Positions 41,077 to 52,289 of a DNA stretch of 64,000 bases are shown piece after piece (positions within the stretch are counted from its first letter, which is position 1; the number at the start of each line of letters is the position of its first letter). The position numbers were made by a program, and so were the translations under genes. Source of the DNA: Isoetes taiwanensis (taxonomy: Eukaryota; Streptophyta; Lycopodiopsida; Isoetales; Isoetaceae); assembly GCA_021234155.1 (NCBI GenBank), contig JAJEKV010000092.1, forward strand, positions 4,019,708 through 4,083,707, read 5' to 3'. A model generated the notes under the pieces. The model saw only the letters and a program-made list of their open reading frames with translations, made no database searches and was not told where the DNA came from.

Positions 41077-41141
41077 GTCGATGTAGTATAGTGGTGAGTA
41101 TTCCTTTGTCAGCGGGTGACGGGTTCGATATGGGCATCGGG
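41077..41141 (+). tRNA. tRNA-Asp-like, type b, damaged
   Basis: Same shortened anticodon arm as the type a copy 358 bases upstream; T arm reads GGGTTCGATATGGG and the acceptor end lacks one base. Confidence 0.45.
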
Positions 41142-41951
41142 CAATTTTAGCCCTAACTTGTCCAAAATAATGCATATATTCAAAATCGAGATCTTATATT
41201 CAAAATGAACTAAAAGATTCCTATTTAAGAGGCGGTGGCGAGAGAAAAGAAGTTAGTATCAGATTACAGGGGATCGGCGGTGTCGACTAGTTCATCAAAA
41301 CTATTTCAAGGACCTAGCTTTTAAGATATAGATAGCTTCCAACCCAACCGGGCTTTGGATCTCAAGCTCGGGTAAACCATGGCAGCGCAATTAGCCGAAG
41401 GCGGCATCCACTCGGATCAAAGGCTCTAGAAAAAGCAATGCCTTTCTTTGGAACCCTATTGCATAATTCGATTGTACAAACAAAACGGTCGTCTTTGAGC
41501 CCTTGTTATGCTTCCATCCATTTCTCACACATGCGGATGGAATGCGGCAATTGCCGCTGGGATTGACAACTAGATGCCACGGGCGGTTCCAGCGGGCAAA
41601 AATCACCTCCATCGGACGGCGGATGCGAGAGATATGCCAAAGCGAAGTCAAGCTTCTAGTTATGGATGTCTCCGTGCCTTTAAATTTGTTTCTTTTTTTA
41701 GCGCACCTTTTGGCGGTCATATTTGAGTGCTTCAGGAGGTCCCTTTCATTGCCTTGAGTGCTTACAGGAGGGTTCCTTTCATTGCCTTGCTTTTTGCCTC
41801 CCTCTTAATTTGCCTTCACTTAGGTCCCTGGGCTAATTCACCAAAAGTTCATATTTCATAATTCGTCATCAAGGGATGCCTCCTTGTCATTTTGGCGAGC
41901 CGATACTTCAATAATATTCTCTTGTCACAATTGCTCTTAAGTTTTCATCAT

Positions 41952-42023
41952 GTCGATGTAGTATAGTGGTGAGTATTCCCGCCTGTCACGCGGGTGACCC
42001 GGGTTCGATCCCCGGCATCGGCG
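41952..42023 (+). tRNA. tRNA-Asp(GTC), type a, canonical
   Basis: 72 nt with perfect anticodon stem (CCCGC CTGTCAC GCGGG) and T stem (CCGGG TTCGATC CCCGG), discriminator G, T5 terminator. Confidence 0.97.
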
Positions 42024-42317
42024 TGATTTTTGTTCTATCTCGCCTAGTGCATATCTTTCCAAAGTGTAGCACATGAATATGACTCCCACCCCTTAAAAGC
42101 TGTGTGTTATGACTCCTACCCCCTTCAAAGTTGTGTTAGAGTTTCTATAATGCCAATCTCGCATAGTGTTGAGTGTTCTTGGTCATGCCGGTGACCCGTG
42201 TTCGATTCCACCAGCGCACGAGGATGTGTCTCCTTGTCCTATTCAAAGCCATATTTCGACGAGGCTGCAATTCCAAAGTATTTCATTGTCACAATTGCGA
42301 TTAGAATCTTCGATCGT

Positions 42318-42383
42318 GTCGATGTAGTATAGTGGTGAGTATTCCTTTGTCAGCGGGTGACCGGGTTCGATCCGGCATCGGCG
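42318..42383 (+). tRNA. tRNA-Asp-like, type b, damaged
   Basis: 66 nt. Anticodon arm shortened (CTTTGTCAGCGGG); T arm CCGGGTTCGATCCGG lacks two bases of its 3' strand. Confidence 0.5.
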
Positions 42384-43208
42384 CAATTTTTGGCCTAACT
42401 TGTCCAAAATAATGCATATATTCAAAATCGAGATCTTATATTCAAAATGAACTAAAAGATTCCTATTTAAGAGGCGGTGCGAGAGAAAAAAAGTTAGTAT
42501 CAGATTACACGGGGGATCTGACGGTGTCAGCTAGTTCATCAAAACTATTTCAAGGACCTAGCTTTTAAGATATAGATAGCTTCCAACCCAACCGGGCTTT
42601 GGATCTCAAGCTCCGGGTAAACCATGGCAACGCAATTGTCGAAGACAGCATCCACTCAGATCAAAAGGCTCTAGAAAAAGCAATGCCTTTCTTTGGAACC
42701 CTATTGCATAGTTACGATTGTACAAAGCGGTCGTCTTTGAGCCCTTGTTATGCTTCCATCCATTTCTCACACATGCGGATGGAGATGCGGCAATTGCCGA
42801 TTTGGGATTCGGCAACTAGATGCCACAGCGGTTCCAGCGGGCAAAAATCACCTCCATCGGACCCGGCGGATGCGAGAGATATGCCAAAGCGAAGTCAAGC
42901 TTCTAGTTATGGATGTCTCGTGCCTTTAAATTTGTTTCTTTTTTTTAGCGCACCTTTTAGGCGGTCATATTTGAGTGCTTACGGAGGTCCCTTTCATTGC
43001 CTTGAGTGCTTACGGAGGTTCCTTTCATTGCCTTGCTTTTTGCCTCCCTCTTCATTTGCCTTCACTTAGGTCCATGGGCTAATTCACCAAAAGTTCATAT
43101 TTCATAATTCGTCATCAAGGGATGCCTCCTTGTCATATTCAAAGCTATATTTTGAGCCGATACTTCAATAATATTCTCTTGTCACAAATGCTCTTAAGTT
43201 TTCATCAT

Positions 43209-43275
43209 GTCGATGTAGTATAGTGGTGAGTATTCCCTTTGTCGCGGGTGACCGGGTTCGATCCCGGCATCGGCG
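43209..43275 (+). tRNA. tRNA-Asp-like, type a, damaged
   Basis: 67 nt. Anticodon arm reads CCCTTTGTCGCGGG; T arm short by one pair. Confidence 0.5.
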
Positions 43276-43580
43276 TGATTTTTTTTGTTCTATCTCGCCT
43301 AGTGCATATCTTTCCAAAGTGTAGCACATGAATATGACTCCCACCCTTAAAAGGCTGTGTGTTATGACTCCTACCCCTTCAAAGTTGTGTTAGAGTTTCT
43401 ATAATGCCAATCTCGCATAGTGTTGAGTGTTCTTGGTCATGTTCTTGGTCATCGTGACCCGTGTTCGATTCCACCAGCGCACGAGGATGTGTCTCCTTGT
43501 CCTATTCAAAGCCATATTTCGACGAGGCTGCAATTCCAAAGTATTTCATTGTCACAATTGCGATTAGAATCTTCGATCGT

Positions 43581-43646
43581 GTCGATGTAGTATAGTGGTG
43601 AGTATTCCTTTGTCAGCGGGTGACCGGGTTCGATCCCGGCATCGGG
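43581..43646 (+). tRNA. tRNA-Asp-like, type b, damaged
   Basis: Anticodon arm CTTTGTCAGCGGG; T arm CCGGGTTCGATCCCGG; acceptor 3' strand CATCGGG lacks a C. Confidence 0.5.
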
Positions 43647-44458
43647 CAAATTTTGGCCTAACTTGTCCAAAATAATGCATATATTCAAAATCGAGATCTT
43701 ATATTCAAAATGAACTAAAAGATTCCTATTTAAGAGGCGGTGGCGAGAGAAAAGAAGTTAGTATCAGATTACACGGGGGATCTGACGGTGTCAGCTAGTT
43801 CATCAAAACTATTTCAAGGACCTAGCTTTTAAGATATAGATAGCTTCTAACCCAACCGGGCTTTGGATCTCAAGCTCCGGGTAAACCATGGCAACGCAAT
43901 TGTCGAAGACAGCATCCATTCAGATCAAAAGGCTCTAGAAAAAGCAATGCCTTTCTTTGGAACCCTATTGCATAGTTACGATTGTACAAAGCGGTCGTCT
44001 TTGAGCCCTTGTTATGCTTCCATCCATTTCTCACACATGCGGATGGAATGCGGCAATTGCCGCTGGGATTCGGCAACTAGATGCCACGGCGGTTCCAGCG
44101 AACAAAAATCACCTCCATCGGACCGGCGGATGAGAGAGATATGCCAAAGCGAAGTCAAGCTTCTAGTTATGGATGTCTCCGTGCCTTTAAATTTGTTTTT
44201 TTTTTAAGCGCACCTTTTAGGCGGTCATATTTGAGTGCTTTTAGGAGGTCCCTTTCATTGCCTTGAGTGCTTCTAGGAGGTTCCTTTCATTGCCTTTCTT
44301 TTTGCCTCCCTCTTAATTTGCGTTCACTTAGGTCCCTGGGCTAATTCACCAAAAGTTCATATTTCATAATTCGTCATCAAGGGATGACTCCTTATATTTT
44401 GGCGAGCCGATACTTCAATAATATTCTCTTGTCACAATTGCTCTTAAGTTTTCATCAT

Positions 44459-44531
44459 GTCGATGTAGTATAGTGGTGTGAGTATTCCCTTTGTCACTGG
44501 CGGGTGACCGGGTTCGATCCCGGCATCGGCG
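44459..44531 (+). tRNA. tRNA-Asp-like, type a, damaged
   Basis: 73 nt owing to an extra TG in the D loop (GTGGTGTGAG). Anticodon arm CCCTTTGTCACTGGCGGG, not pairable as a normal stem. Confidence 0.45.
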
Positions 44532-44822
44532 TGATTTTTGTTCTATCTCGCCTAGTGCATATCTTTCCAAAGTGTAGCACATGAAATACTGACTCCACCC
44601 CTTAAAAGCGTGTGTGTTATGACTCCTACCCCTTCAAAGTTGTGTTAGAGTTTCTATAATGCCAATCTCGCATAGTGTTGAGTGTTCTTGGTCATGTCGT
44701 GACCGTGTTCGATTCCACCGGCCGCGAGGATGTGTCTCCTTGTCCTATTCAAAGCCATATTTCGGCGAGGCTGCAATTCCAAAGTATTTCATTGTCACAA
44801 TTGCGATTAGAATCTTGATCGT

Positions 44823-44889
44823 GTCGATGTAGTATAGTGGTGAGTATTCCTTTGTATCCGGGTGACCGGGTTCGATCCCGGCATCGGCG
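44823..44889 (+). tRNA. tRNA-Asp-like, type b, damaged, GTC lost
   Basis: 67 nt. Anticodon region CTTTGTATCCGGG no longer holds GTC. Acceptor and B box intact. Confidence 0.45.
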
Positions 44890-45715
44890 CAATTTTGGCC
44901 TAACTTGTCCAAAATAATGCATATATTCAAAATCGAGATCTTATATTCAAAATGAACTAAAAGATTCCTATTTAAGAGGCGGTGTGAGAGAAAAGAAGTT
45001 AGTATCAGATTACACGGGGATCGGCGGTGTCGACTAGTTCATCAAAACTATTTCAAGGACCTAGCTTTTAAGATATAGATAGCTTCCAACCCAACCGGGC
45101 TTTGGATCTCAAGCTCCGGGTAAACCATGGCAGCGCAATTGTCGAAGGCGGCATCCACTCAGATCAAAGGCTCTAGAAAAAGCAATGCCTTTCTTTGGAA
45201 CCCTATTGCATAGTTCACGGTGTGTACAAAGCGGTCGTCTTTGAGCCCTTGTTATGCTTCCATCCATTTCTCACACATGCGGATGGATGCGGCAATTGCC
45301 CGCTGGGATTCGACAACTAGATGCCACGGCGGTTCCAGCGGAACAAAAATCACCTCCATCGGACCGGCGGATGCGAGAGATATGCCAAAGCTGAAGTCAA
45401 GCTTCTAGTTATGGATGTCTCCGTGCCTTTAAATTTGTTTCTTTTTAAGCGCACCTTTTAGGCGGTCATATTTGAGTGCTTAGGAGGAGGTCCCTTTCAT
45501 TGCCTTGAGTGCTTACCGGAGGTTCCTTTCATTGCCTTGCTTTTTGCCTCCCTCTTCATTTGCCTTCACTTAGGTCTATGGGCTAATTCGCCAAAAGTTC
45601 ATATTTCATAATTCGTCATCAAGGGATGCCTCCTTGTCATATTCAAAGCTATATTTTGACGAGCCGATACTTCAATAATATTCTCTTGTCACAAATGCTC
45701 TTAAGTTTTCATCAT

Positions 45716-45787
45716 GTCGATGTAGTATAGTGGTGAGTATTCCCGCCTGTCACGCGGGTGACCCGGGTTCGATCCCCGGCATCGGCG
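45716..45787 (+). tRNA. tRNA-Asp(GTC), type a, canonical
   Basis: 72 nt, identical to the locus at 41952 over its whole length; three units (3764 bases) downstream of it. Confidence 0.97.
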
Positions 45788-46081
45788 TGATTTTTGTTCT
45801 ATCTCGCCTAGTGCATATCTTTCCAAAGTGTAGCACATGAATATGACTCCCACCCTTAAAAAGCTGTGTGTTATGACTCCTACCCCCTTCAAAGTTGTGT
45901 TAGAGTTTCTATAATGCCAATCTCGCATAGTGTTGAGTGTTCTTGGTCATGCCGGCGACCCGTGTTCGATTCCACCACCGCACGAGGATGTGTCTCCTTG
46001 TCCTATTCAAAGCCATATTTCGACGAGGCTGCAATTCCAAAGTATTTCATTGTCACAATTGCGATTAGAATCTTCGATCGT

Positions 46082-46153
46082 GTCGATGTAGTATAGTGGT
46101 GAGTATTCCCGCCTGTCACGCGGGTGACCCGGGTTCGATCCCCGGCATCGGCG
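46082..46153 (+). tRNA. tRNA-Asp(GTC), type b, canonical
   Basis: 72 nt, identical to the intact type a gene although its flanks differ (GCAATTTTTGG terminator side). The only fully intact type b locus right of the chromovirus. Confidence 0.97.
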
Positions 46154-46971
46154 CAATTTTTGGCCTAACTTGTCCAAAATAATGCATATATTCAAAATCG
46201 AGATCTTATATTCAAAATGAACTAAAAGATTCCTATTTAAGAGGCGGTGTGAGAGAAAAAAGTTAGTATCGATTACCGGGGATCGGCGGTGTCGACTAGT
46301 TCATCAAAACTATTTCAAGGACCTAGCTTTTAAGATATAGATAGCTTCCAACCCAACCGGGCTTTGGATCTCAAGCTCCGGGTAAACCATGGCAACGCAA
46401 TTGTCGAAGACAGCATCCACTCAGATCAAAAGGCTCTAGAAAAAGCAATGCCTTTCTTTGGAACCCTATTGCATAGTTACGGTGTACAAAGCGGTCGTCT
46501 TTGAGCCCTTGTTATGCTTCCATCCATTTCTCACACATGCGGATGGAGTGCGGCAATTGCCGCTGGGATTCGGCAACTAGATGCCTGACGGTTCCAACGG
46601 AGCAAAAATCACCTCCATCGGACCCGGCGGATCGAGAGATATGCCAAAGCGAAGTCAAGCTTCTAGTTATGGATGTCTCCGTGCCTTTAAATTTGTTTCT
46701 TTTTAAGCGCACCTTTTAGGCGGTCATATTTGAGTGCTTCTAGGAGGTCCCTTTCATTGCCTTGAGTGCTTCAGGAGGTTCCTTTCATTGCCTTGCTTTT
46801 TGCCTCCCTCTTCATTTGCCTTCACTTAGGTCCATGGGCTAATTCACCAAAAGTTCATATTTCATAATTCGTCATCAAGGGATGCCTCCTTGTCATATTC
46901 AAAGCTATATTTTGACGAGCCGAGACTTCAATAATATTATATTGTCACAAATGCTCTTAAGTTTTCATCAT

Positions 46972-47038
46972 GTCGATGTAGTATAGTGGTGAGTATTCCC
47001 TTTGTCAGCGGGTGACCGGGTTCGATCCGGCATCGGCG
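46972..47038 (+). tRNA. tRNA-Asp-like, type a, damaged
   Basis: 67 nt. Anticodon arm CCCTTTGTCAGCGGG; T arm CCGGGTTCGATCCGG. Confidence 0.5.
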
Positions 47039-47332
47039 TGATTTTTTGTTCTATCTCGCCTAGTGCATATCTTTCCAAAGTGTAGCACATGAATATGACT
47101 CCCACCCCTTAAAAGGCTGTGTGTTATGACTCCTACCCCTTCAAAGTTGTGTTAGAGTTTCTATAATGCCAATCTCGCATAGTGTTGAGTGTTCTTGGTC
47201 ATGCCGTGACCCGTGTTCGATTCCACCGGTATGCGAGGATGTGTCTCCTTGTCATATTCAAAGCCATATTTCGACGAGGCTGCAATTCCAAAGTATTTCA
47301 TTGTCACAATTGCGATTAGAATCTTCGATCGT

Positions 47333-47399
47333 GTCGATGTAGTATAGTGGTGAGTATTCCTTTTTGTCGGGTGACCGGGTTCGATCCCCGGCATCGGCG
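47333..47399 (+). tRNA. tRNA-Asp-like, type b, damaged
   Basis: 67 nt. Anticodon arm reduced to CTTTTTGTCGGG; T arm 3' strand complete (CCCCGG). Confidence 0.5.
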
Positions 47400-48222
47400 C
47401 AATTTTTGGCCTAACTTGTCCAAAATAATGCATATATTCAAAATCGAGATCTTATATTCAAAATGAACTAAAAGATTCCTATTTAAGAGGCGGTGGTGAG
47501 AGAAAAAAGTTAGTATCAGATTACAGGGGGATCGGCGGTGTCGACTAGTTCATCAAAACTATTTCAAGGACCTAGCTTTTAAGATATAGATAGCTTCCAA
47601 CCCAACCGGGCTTTGGATCTCAAGCTCCGGGTAAACCATGGCAACGCAATTGTCGAAGACAGCATCCACTCAGATCAAAAGGCTCTAGAAAAAGCAATGC
47701 CTTTCTTTGGAACCCTATTGCATAGTTACGGTGTACAAAGCGGTCGTCTTTGAGCCCTTGTTATGCTTCCATCCATTTCTCACACATGCGGATGGAGTGC
47801 GGCAATTGCCGCTGGGATTCGGCAACTAGATGCCCTGACGGTTCCAACGGAGCAAAAATCACCTCCATCGGACCGGCGGATGCAGAGATATGCCAAACTG
47901 AAGTCAAGCTTCTAGTTATGGATGTCTCCGTGCCTTTAAATTTGTTTCTTTTTTTAGCGCACCTTTTAGGCAGTCATATTTGAGTGCTTACCGGAGGTCC
48001 CTTTCATTGCCTTGAGTGCTTACCGGAGGTTCCTTTCATTGCCTTGCTTTTTGCCTCCCTCTTCATTTGCCTTCACTTAGGTCCATGGGCTAATTCACCA
48101 AAAGTTCATATTTCATAATTCGTCATCAAGGGATGCCTCCTTGTCATATTCAAAGCTATATTTTGACGAGCCGATACTTCAATAATATTCTCTTGTCACA
48201 AATGCTCTTAAGTTTTCATCAT

Positions 48223-48294
48223 GTCGATGTAGTATAGTGGTGAGTATTCCCGCCTGTCACGCGGGTGACCCGGGTTCGATCCCTGGCATCGGCG
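48223..48294 (+). tRNA. tRNA-Asp(GTC), type a, intact
   Basis: 72 nt; single change from canonical turns one T-stem pair into G-T (CCGGG/CCTGG). Should still fold. Confidence 0.93.
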
Positions 48295-48586
48295 TGATTT
48301 TTGTTCTATCTCGCCTAGTGCATATCTTTCCAAAGTGTAGCACATGAATATGACTCCCACCCCTTAAAAGCTGTGTGTTATGACTCCTACCCCTTCAAAG
48401 TTGTGTTAGAGTTTCTATAATGCCAATCTAGCATAGTGTTGAGTGTTCTTGGTCATCTTAGGTGACCGTGTTCGATTCCACCGGTATGCGAGGATGTGTC
48501 TCCTTGTCCTATTCAAAGCCATATTTCGGCGAGGCTGCAATTCCAAAGTATTTCATTGTCACAATTGCGATTAGAATCTTGATCGT

Positions 48587-48655
48587 GTCGATGTAGTATA
48601 GTGGTGAGTATTCCTTTGTCACGCGGGTGACCCGGGTTCGATCCCGGCATCGGCG
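48587..48655 (+). tRNA. tRNA-Asp-like, type b, partly damaged
   Basis: 69 nt. Right half of the anticodon arm is intact (GTCACGCGGG) but the left strand is CCTTT instead of CCCGCCT; T arm one base short. Confidence 0.6.
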
Positions 48656-49474
48656 CAATTTTTGGCCTAACTTGTCCAAAATAATGCATATATTCAAAAT
48701 CGAGATCTTATATTCAAAATGAACTAAAAGATTCCTATTTAAGAGGCGGTGCGAGAGAAAAAAGTTAGTATCAGATTACAGGGGGATCGGCGGTGTCGAC
48801 TAGTTCATCAAAACTATTTCAAGGACCTAGCTTTTAAGATATAGATAGCTTCCAACCCAACCGGGCTTTGGATCTCAAGCTCGGGTAAACCATGGCAGCG
48901 CAATTGTCGAAAGCGGCATCCACTCAGATCAAAGGCTCTAGAAAAAGCAATGCCTTTCTTTGGAACCCTATTGCATATTTACGATTGTACAAGCGGTCGT
49001 CTTTGAGCCCTTGTTATGCTTCCATCCATTTCTCACACATGCGGATGGAATGCGGCAATTACCCGCTGGGATTCGACAACTAGATGCCCAGCGGTTCCAG
49101 CGGGCAAAAATCACCTCCATCGGACCGGCGGATGCAGAGATATGCCAAACTGAAGTCAAGCTTCTAGTTATGGATGTCTCCGTGCCTTTAAATTTGTTTC
49201 TTTTTTTAGCGCACCTTTTAGGCAGTCATATTTGAGTGCTTACAGGAGGTCCCTTTCATTGCCTTGAGTGCTTACCGGAGGTTCCTTTCATTGCCTTGCT
49301 TTTTGCCTCCCTCTTCATTTGCCTTCACTTAGGTCCATGGGCTAATTCACCAAAAGTTCATATTTCATAATTCGTCATCAAGGGATGCCTCCTTGTCATA
49401 TTCAAAGCTATATTTTGACGAGCCGATACTTCAATAATATTCTCTTGTCACAAATGCTCTTAAGTTTTCATCAT

Positions 49475-49546
49475 GTCGATGTAGTATAGTGGTGAGTATT
49501 CCCGCCTGTCACGCGGGTGACCCGGGTTCGATCCCTGGCATCGGCG
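49475..49546 (+). tRNA. tRNA-Asp(GTC), type a, intact
   Basis: 72 nt, same G-T variant in the T stem as the locus at 48223, so these two units are close relatives. Confidence 0.93.
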
Positions 49547-49837
49547 TGATTTTTGTTCTATCTCGCCTAGTGCATATCTTTCCAAAGTGTAGCACATGAA
49601 TATGACTCCCACCCCTTAAAAGCTGTGTGTTATGACTCCTACCCCCTTCAAAGCTGTGTTAGAGTTTCTATAATGCCAATCTCGCATAGTGTTGAGTGTT
49701 CTTGGTCATGCCGTGACCCGTGTTCGATTTCCCGGTATGCGAGGATGTGTCTCCTTGTCCTATTCAAAGCCATATTTCGGCGGGGCTGCAATTCCAAAGT
49801 ATTTCATTGTCACAATTGCGATTAGAATCTTGATCGT

Positions 49838-49904
49838 GTCGATGTAGTATAGTGGTGAGTATTCCTTTATCAGCGGGTGACCGGGTTCGATCCCGGCATC
49901 GGCG
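49838..49904 (+). tRNA. tRNA-Asp-like, type b, damaged, anticodon changed
   Basis: 67 nt. Anticodon region CTTTATCAGCGGG has ATC in place of GTC and a shortened stem. Last tRNA of the array. Confidence 0.45.
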
Positions 49905-50703
49905 CAATTTTGGCCTAACTTGTCCAAAATAATGCATATATTCAAAATCGAGATCTTATATTCAAAATGAACTAAAAGATTCCTATTTAAAAGCGGTGGC
50001 GAGAGAAAAAAGTTAGTATCAGATTAGGGGGATCGGCGGTGTCAGCTAGTTCATCAAAACTATTTCAAGGACCTAGCTTTTAAGATATAGATAGCTTCCA
50101 ACCCAACCGGGCTTTGGATCTCAAGCTCCGGGTAAACCATGGCAACGCAATTGTCGAAGACAGCATCCACTCAGATCAAAAGGCTCTAGAAAAAGCAATG
50201 CCTTTCTTTGGAACCCTATTGCATAGTTACGGTGTACAAAGCGGTCGTCTTTGAGCCCTTGTTATGCTTCCATCCATTTCTCACACATGCGGATGGAGTG
50301 CGGCAATTGCCGCTGGGATTCGGCAACTAGATGCCCCAGCGGTTCCAGCGGGCAAAAATCACCTCCATCGGACCGGCGGATGAGAGATATGCCAAAGCGA
50401 AGTCAAGCTTCTAGTTATGGATGTCTCCGTGCCTTTAAATTTGTTTCTTTTTAGCGCACCTTTTAGGCGGTCATATTTGAGTGCTTAGGAGGAGGTCCCT
50501 TTCATTGCCTTGAGTGCTTACCGGAGGTTCCTTTCATTGCCTTGCTTTTTGCCTCCCTCTTCATTTGCCTTCACTTAGGTCCATGGGCTAATTCACCAAA
50601 AGTTCATATTTCATAATTCGTCATCAAGGGATGCCTCCTTGTCATATTCAAAGCTATATTTTGACGAGCCGATACTTCAATAATATTCTCTTGTCACAAA
50701 TGT

Positions 50704-52280
50704 GATATGGAGCATGCTAGGGGGAGTGGTCAGAGAACTAAGGCAATGAGGCACATGAAACCCATGGTTACAAGGCAAAGAATAGGTGAGGAAATACTCA
50801 ACATGCAACTATATTTTCCATGAAGATATTTTATAAAAGGGATGATATTTTAGCAAAAGTTACGGTCAGCTTCATGCAACCCTTATTGCAAAAAAGGACG
50901 AATTGGGTTGATTCAAGAATAGCAGGTGCAGGTGCCTTATCCGGGAAAGAAAGAAGGGGGCGAGCAGGATATAAGGAGGAGTGAGCCGACCTGAGAATCG
51001 GATATGAGAGCAGTCTCCCGCCAGCTATTCCGGCTCCTGCAAATCAGCATCTGCAAGCTCCAACTCACTAGGATGTATCATGTGCACATCAGGGCCATCA
51101 TAGTCACCATTTGAGGAGTCCTCGTCACTGGAATTACTTTCCAAGTCCTCGTCTTGCCTGATAAGCCCTGATCTACTGTAGCTTTGATCCATCCGCAGGG
51201 CTTCATCTTTTCCTTTTTATCTCCAATTCTCCAATGATATAAAAGTTTTTACAATCATCTCATAAGAAGCTAGATTAGAGTCCACATCTGTAATAGGCAA
51301 TCTGCCTTTCTCATAATTCATATTCTTAGCTTCCTTCGCTCTTTTGCTCCCAGCATAAACAACATTTGGCTTATAATTTCCCGACAGCTTGGCTTGCCTT
51401 CCTGGATTGCAAGGCATCATACTCTTCTTGATATTGTGCTTGGTAACATTGAGCGTTGGGCCATTGATCAGTCACGTGGGGATCAACTCGCTCACGATAC
51501 CACTTGATATGGTTTAAGAATTCTAAGAGATATTACCCACTTGCTGCGGTTTAACGGATAGAAGACATAAGTGATAATCCTTAAAGACTTATAGCAGCTC
51601 TTCTCAAGGCGATTGTACATAGTTTCCACAACCCGAGGATTAGAGCATCGGTTTCCCCCAACGGATCCAAGAAATCTAAAGGCAATTCCAAGGGGTTTGG
51701 CGAAAGAAATGATCAAGGCTTATTCTCCCTTAGCATAAGATCTTCCTTTTTACAGCAGCTATGGACTTAAATGGGTTCAATCCAGCCAACAGCGATGCAA
51801 ACGAAATAATCTCGGGCTTTACGGGGAAGGCGCGGTTAAAGCTCTGCTTACAAGACTTCAACCGTTGTCACATATAGCTTCGATCGCATCCCGAACACGG
51901 GGACCCGGTCGAATCTCAGTGGGGATTGGGAAGCAAACTTTCGGAGATCTTGATTTGCGAGGCGGAATAATTTGGCGGGGAGGCTGCTCTCATATCCGAT
52001 TACAGTACGGCCGCCCTCCTTATATCACATTGGCCCTTCTTTCTTTCGGGATAAGGCACACGCACCTGCTATTCTTGAATCAACCCAATTCGTCCTTTTT
52101 GCAATAAGGGTTGCATGAAGCTGGCCAGTAACTTTTGCTAAAATATCATCCTTTTTATAAAATATCTTCATGGAAAATATAGTTGCATGTTGAGTATTTA
52201 GCCCTATTCTTTTGCCTTGTAACCATGGGTTTCCATGTGCCTCATTACCTTAGTTTCTGGACCACTCCCCTAGCTAGCTA
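50704..52280 (-). mobile_element. long-TIR DNA element, copy I (internally deleted)
   Basis: Left end GATATGGAGCATGCTAGG (50704) and right end ...CCTAGC near 52280 are inverted copies of each other over about 350 bases (50704-51056 against 51930-52280). Inside, minus-strand coding fragments occur (51716-51492, FAKPLGIAFRFLGSVGG; 51420-51217, IVKTFISLENWR; and an acidic part near 51180-51060). Long TIRs suggest a Mutator-like or foldback element. No transposase recognised and no 9-base target duplication found. Confidence 0.6.
51217..51716 (-). pseudogene. unrecognised coding fragments inside long-TIR element, copy I
   Basis: Frames 51716-51492 and 51420-51217 on the minus strand correspond to less well-preserved frames in copies II (53440-53240) and III (55740-55240), so they belong to the element. 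Words: GGNRCSNPRVVETMYNRLEK, then PNVVYAGSKRAKEAKNMNYE, then an SSDEDSSNGDYDGPDVH-like acidic tract. Not matched to a family I know; could be a remnant transposase or a captured host gene fragment. Confidence 0.35.
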
Positions 52281-52289
52281 CATTTGCAT

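Larger units (their letters stand above)
40426..50703 (+). repeat. tRNA-Asp tandem array, right part
   Basis: Eight units of about 1.25 kb in head-to-tail order (type a tRNA starts at 40719, 41952, 43209, 44459, 45716, 46972, 48223, 49475; steps 1233-1257). Each unit has: a type a tRNA-Asp, a decayed tRNA-like sequence about 205 bases on, a type b tRNA-Asp about 365 bases after the first, then an 880-base spacer. AT-rich parts are identical between units; GC-rich words vary. Ends at CTTGTCACAAATG where a long-TIR element begins. Confidence 0.95.

Noticed and set aside
41391-41720. Minus-strand frame opposite the array spacer
   Set aside because: Appears open only in some units and breaks in others through small indels; no homology recognised.
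42243-42425. Minus-strand frame (MNICIILDKLGQ...) recurring in several array units
   Set aside because: It is the antisense of the type b tRNA-Asp gene and its flank; repetition follows from the array, not from coding.
25472-50703. CRISPR-like array
   Set aside because: Repeat unit is 1.25 kb and contains tRNAs; eukaryotic sequence, no short repeat/spacer alternation.
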